Assembly (NCBI RefSeq): GCF_008801695.1
Contig: NZ_VZPF01000014.1
Coordinates: forward strand, 1 to 64,000
Direction of reading: 5' to 3'
DNA: 64,000 nt
Source: Pantoea stewartii subsp. stewartii
GTDB taxonomy: Bacteria; Pseudomonadota; Gammaproteobacteria; Enterobacterales; Enterobacteriaceae
Shown: positions 63,810 through 64,000 of the stretch, piece by piece
How the letters are laid out: each line of letters opens with the position of its first letter
How positions within the stretch are numbered: the stretch's first letter is position 1
Notes under the pieces: model-generated
The model's input: the letters and a program-made list of their open reading frames with translations, nothing else
What the model was told of the DNA's origin: nothing
Databases searched by the model: none
Position numbers and translations under genes: made by a program

Positions 63810-64000
63810 GTGCTGATCATCGACACTCTGCCCATGCTGCGCCGTGAAGTGCGCCGCTGGCGTCAGCAAGGTAAACGTATTGCGTTAGTGCCCACGATGG
63901 GCAATCTGCACGAAGGGCATTTAACGCTGGTAGATGAAGCGCGTGAGCGGGCCGATATTGTGATCGTGTCGGTTTTCGTTAACCCGATGCAGTTTGATCG
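63810..64000 (+). CDS. panC: Pantothenate synthetase, N-terminal part (cut by window edge)
   Basis: PanC condenses pantoate with beta-alanine using ATP. The 63 complete codons visible read like E. coli PanC, including the HIGH-type ATP-binding motif [10 protein letters not shown] (28-37) and VNPMQFD at the end. I chose GTG 63810 as start: AGGAG (63798-63802) is seven bases upstream and the residue matches the family N terminus. An ATG two codons earlier is only one base from the ribosome-binding site. Confidence 0.92.
   Translation, partial: MLIIDTLPMLRREVRRWRQQGKRIALVPTMGNLHEGHLTLVDEARERADIVIVSVFVNPMQFD

Overview
The window is a conserved housekeeping stretch of an enterobacterial chromosome. 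Nearly every gene has a direct counterpart, in the same order, in the 4-5 minute region of Escherichia coli, read here in the opposite orientation from the rrnH side (gmhB) to panC. Protein lengths and motifs match E. coli families closely. Several E. coli neighbours are absent (yaeQ, nlpE and yaeF around arfB/proS; yadS and clcA around erpA). Non-E. coli genes sit at some of these and other junctions: a monohaem cytochrome c after tilS, an alginate-lyase-family protein after cdaR, and a small secreted protein after btuF. This suggests Erwiniaceae (Pantoea, Erwinia or Mixta type). The order-level call is secure; the family is an inference from memory of gene order.

Layout. 1-430: the first bases of a 16S rRNA gene on the minus strand with its leader, boxA, P2 and P1 promoters. 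430-5000: gmhB (LPS heptose), the metNIQ methionine importer behind a MetJ box, the envelope-stress lipoprotein gene rcsF, and trmO. 5.0-9.6 kb: proS, arfB, the yaeP-rof pair, then the cytochrome c and tilS. 9.6-12.2 kb: a glyoxalase-fold gene and a lysine decarboxylase. 12.3-32 kb (all minus strand, transcribed right to left): rpsB-tsf, pyrH, frr, dxr, uppS, cdsA, rseP, bamA, skp, lpxD, fabZ, lpxA, lpxB, rnhB, dnaE, accA. This is the macromolecular-synthesis and outer-membrane-biogenesis cluster. 32-37 kb (plus): map, glnD, dapD, yaeH. 37-43 kb (minus): dgt, degP with a sigma-E promoter, cdaR and the alginate-lyase-family gene. 43-45 kb: mtn, btuF, a small secreted protein, erpA. 45.5-55.4 kb: hemL, then the fhuACDB ferrichrome uptake operon under a Fur box and mrcB (PBP1b). 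55.5-64 kb: hrpB, thpR, sfsA, dksA, gluQ, pcnB, folK, panB and the start of panC.

How the genes work together. The minus-strand block couples outer-membrane assembly (bamA, skp, lpxD/A/B, fabZ), isoprenoid and phospholipid precursors (dxr, uppS, cdsA), regulated proteolysis (rseP; degP elsewhere) and basic translation and replication (rpsB, tsf, frr, dnaE, rnhB). The fhu operon, btuF and metNIQ are nutrient importers with visible or expected metabolite control.

I found no CRISPR array, insertion sequence, prophage, integrase, toxin-antitoxin pair or defence island, and nothing I would call a new biological system. The points most worth a second look are small: an AUU start codon for pcnB, an uncharacterised 83-residue secreted protein, a TTG-started cytochrome c translationally coupled to tilS, a CdaR regulator apparently co-transcribed with a polysaccharide lyase, a glutamine-rich PBP1b tail, and several structured intergenic RNAs.
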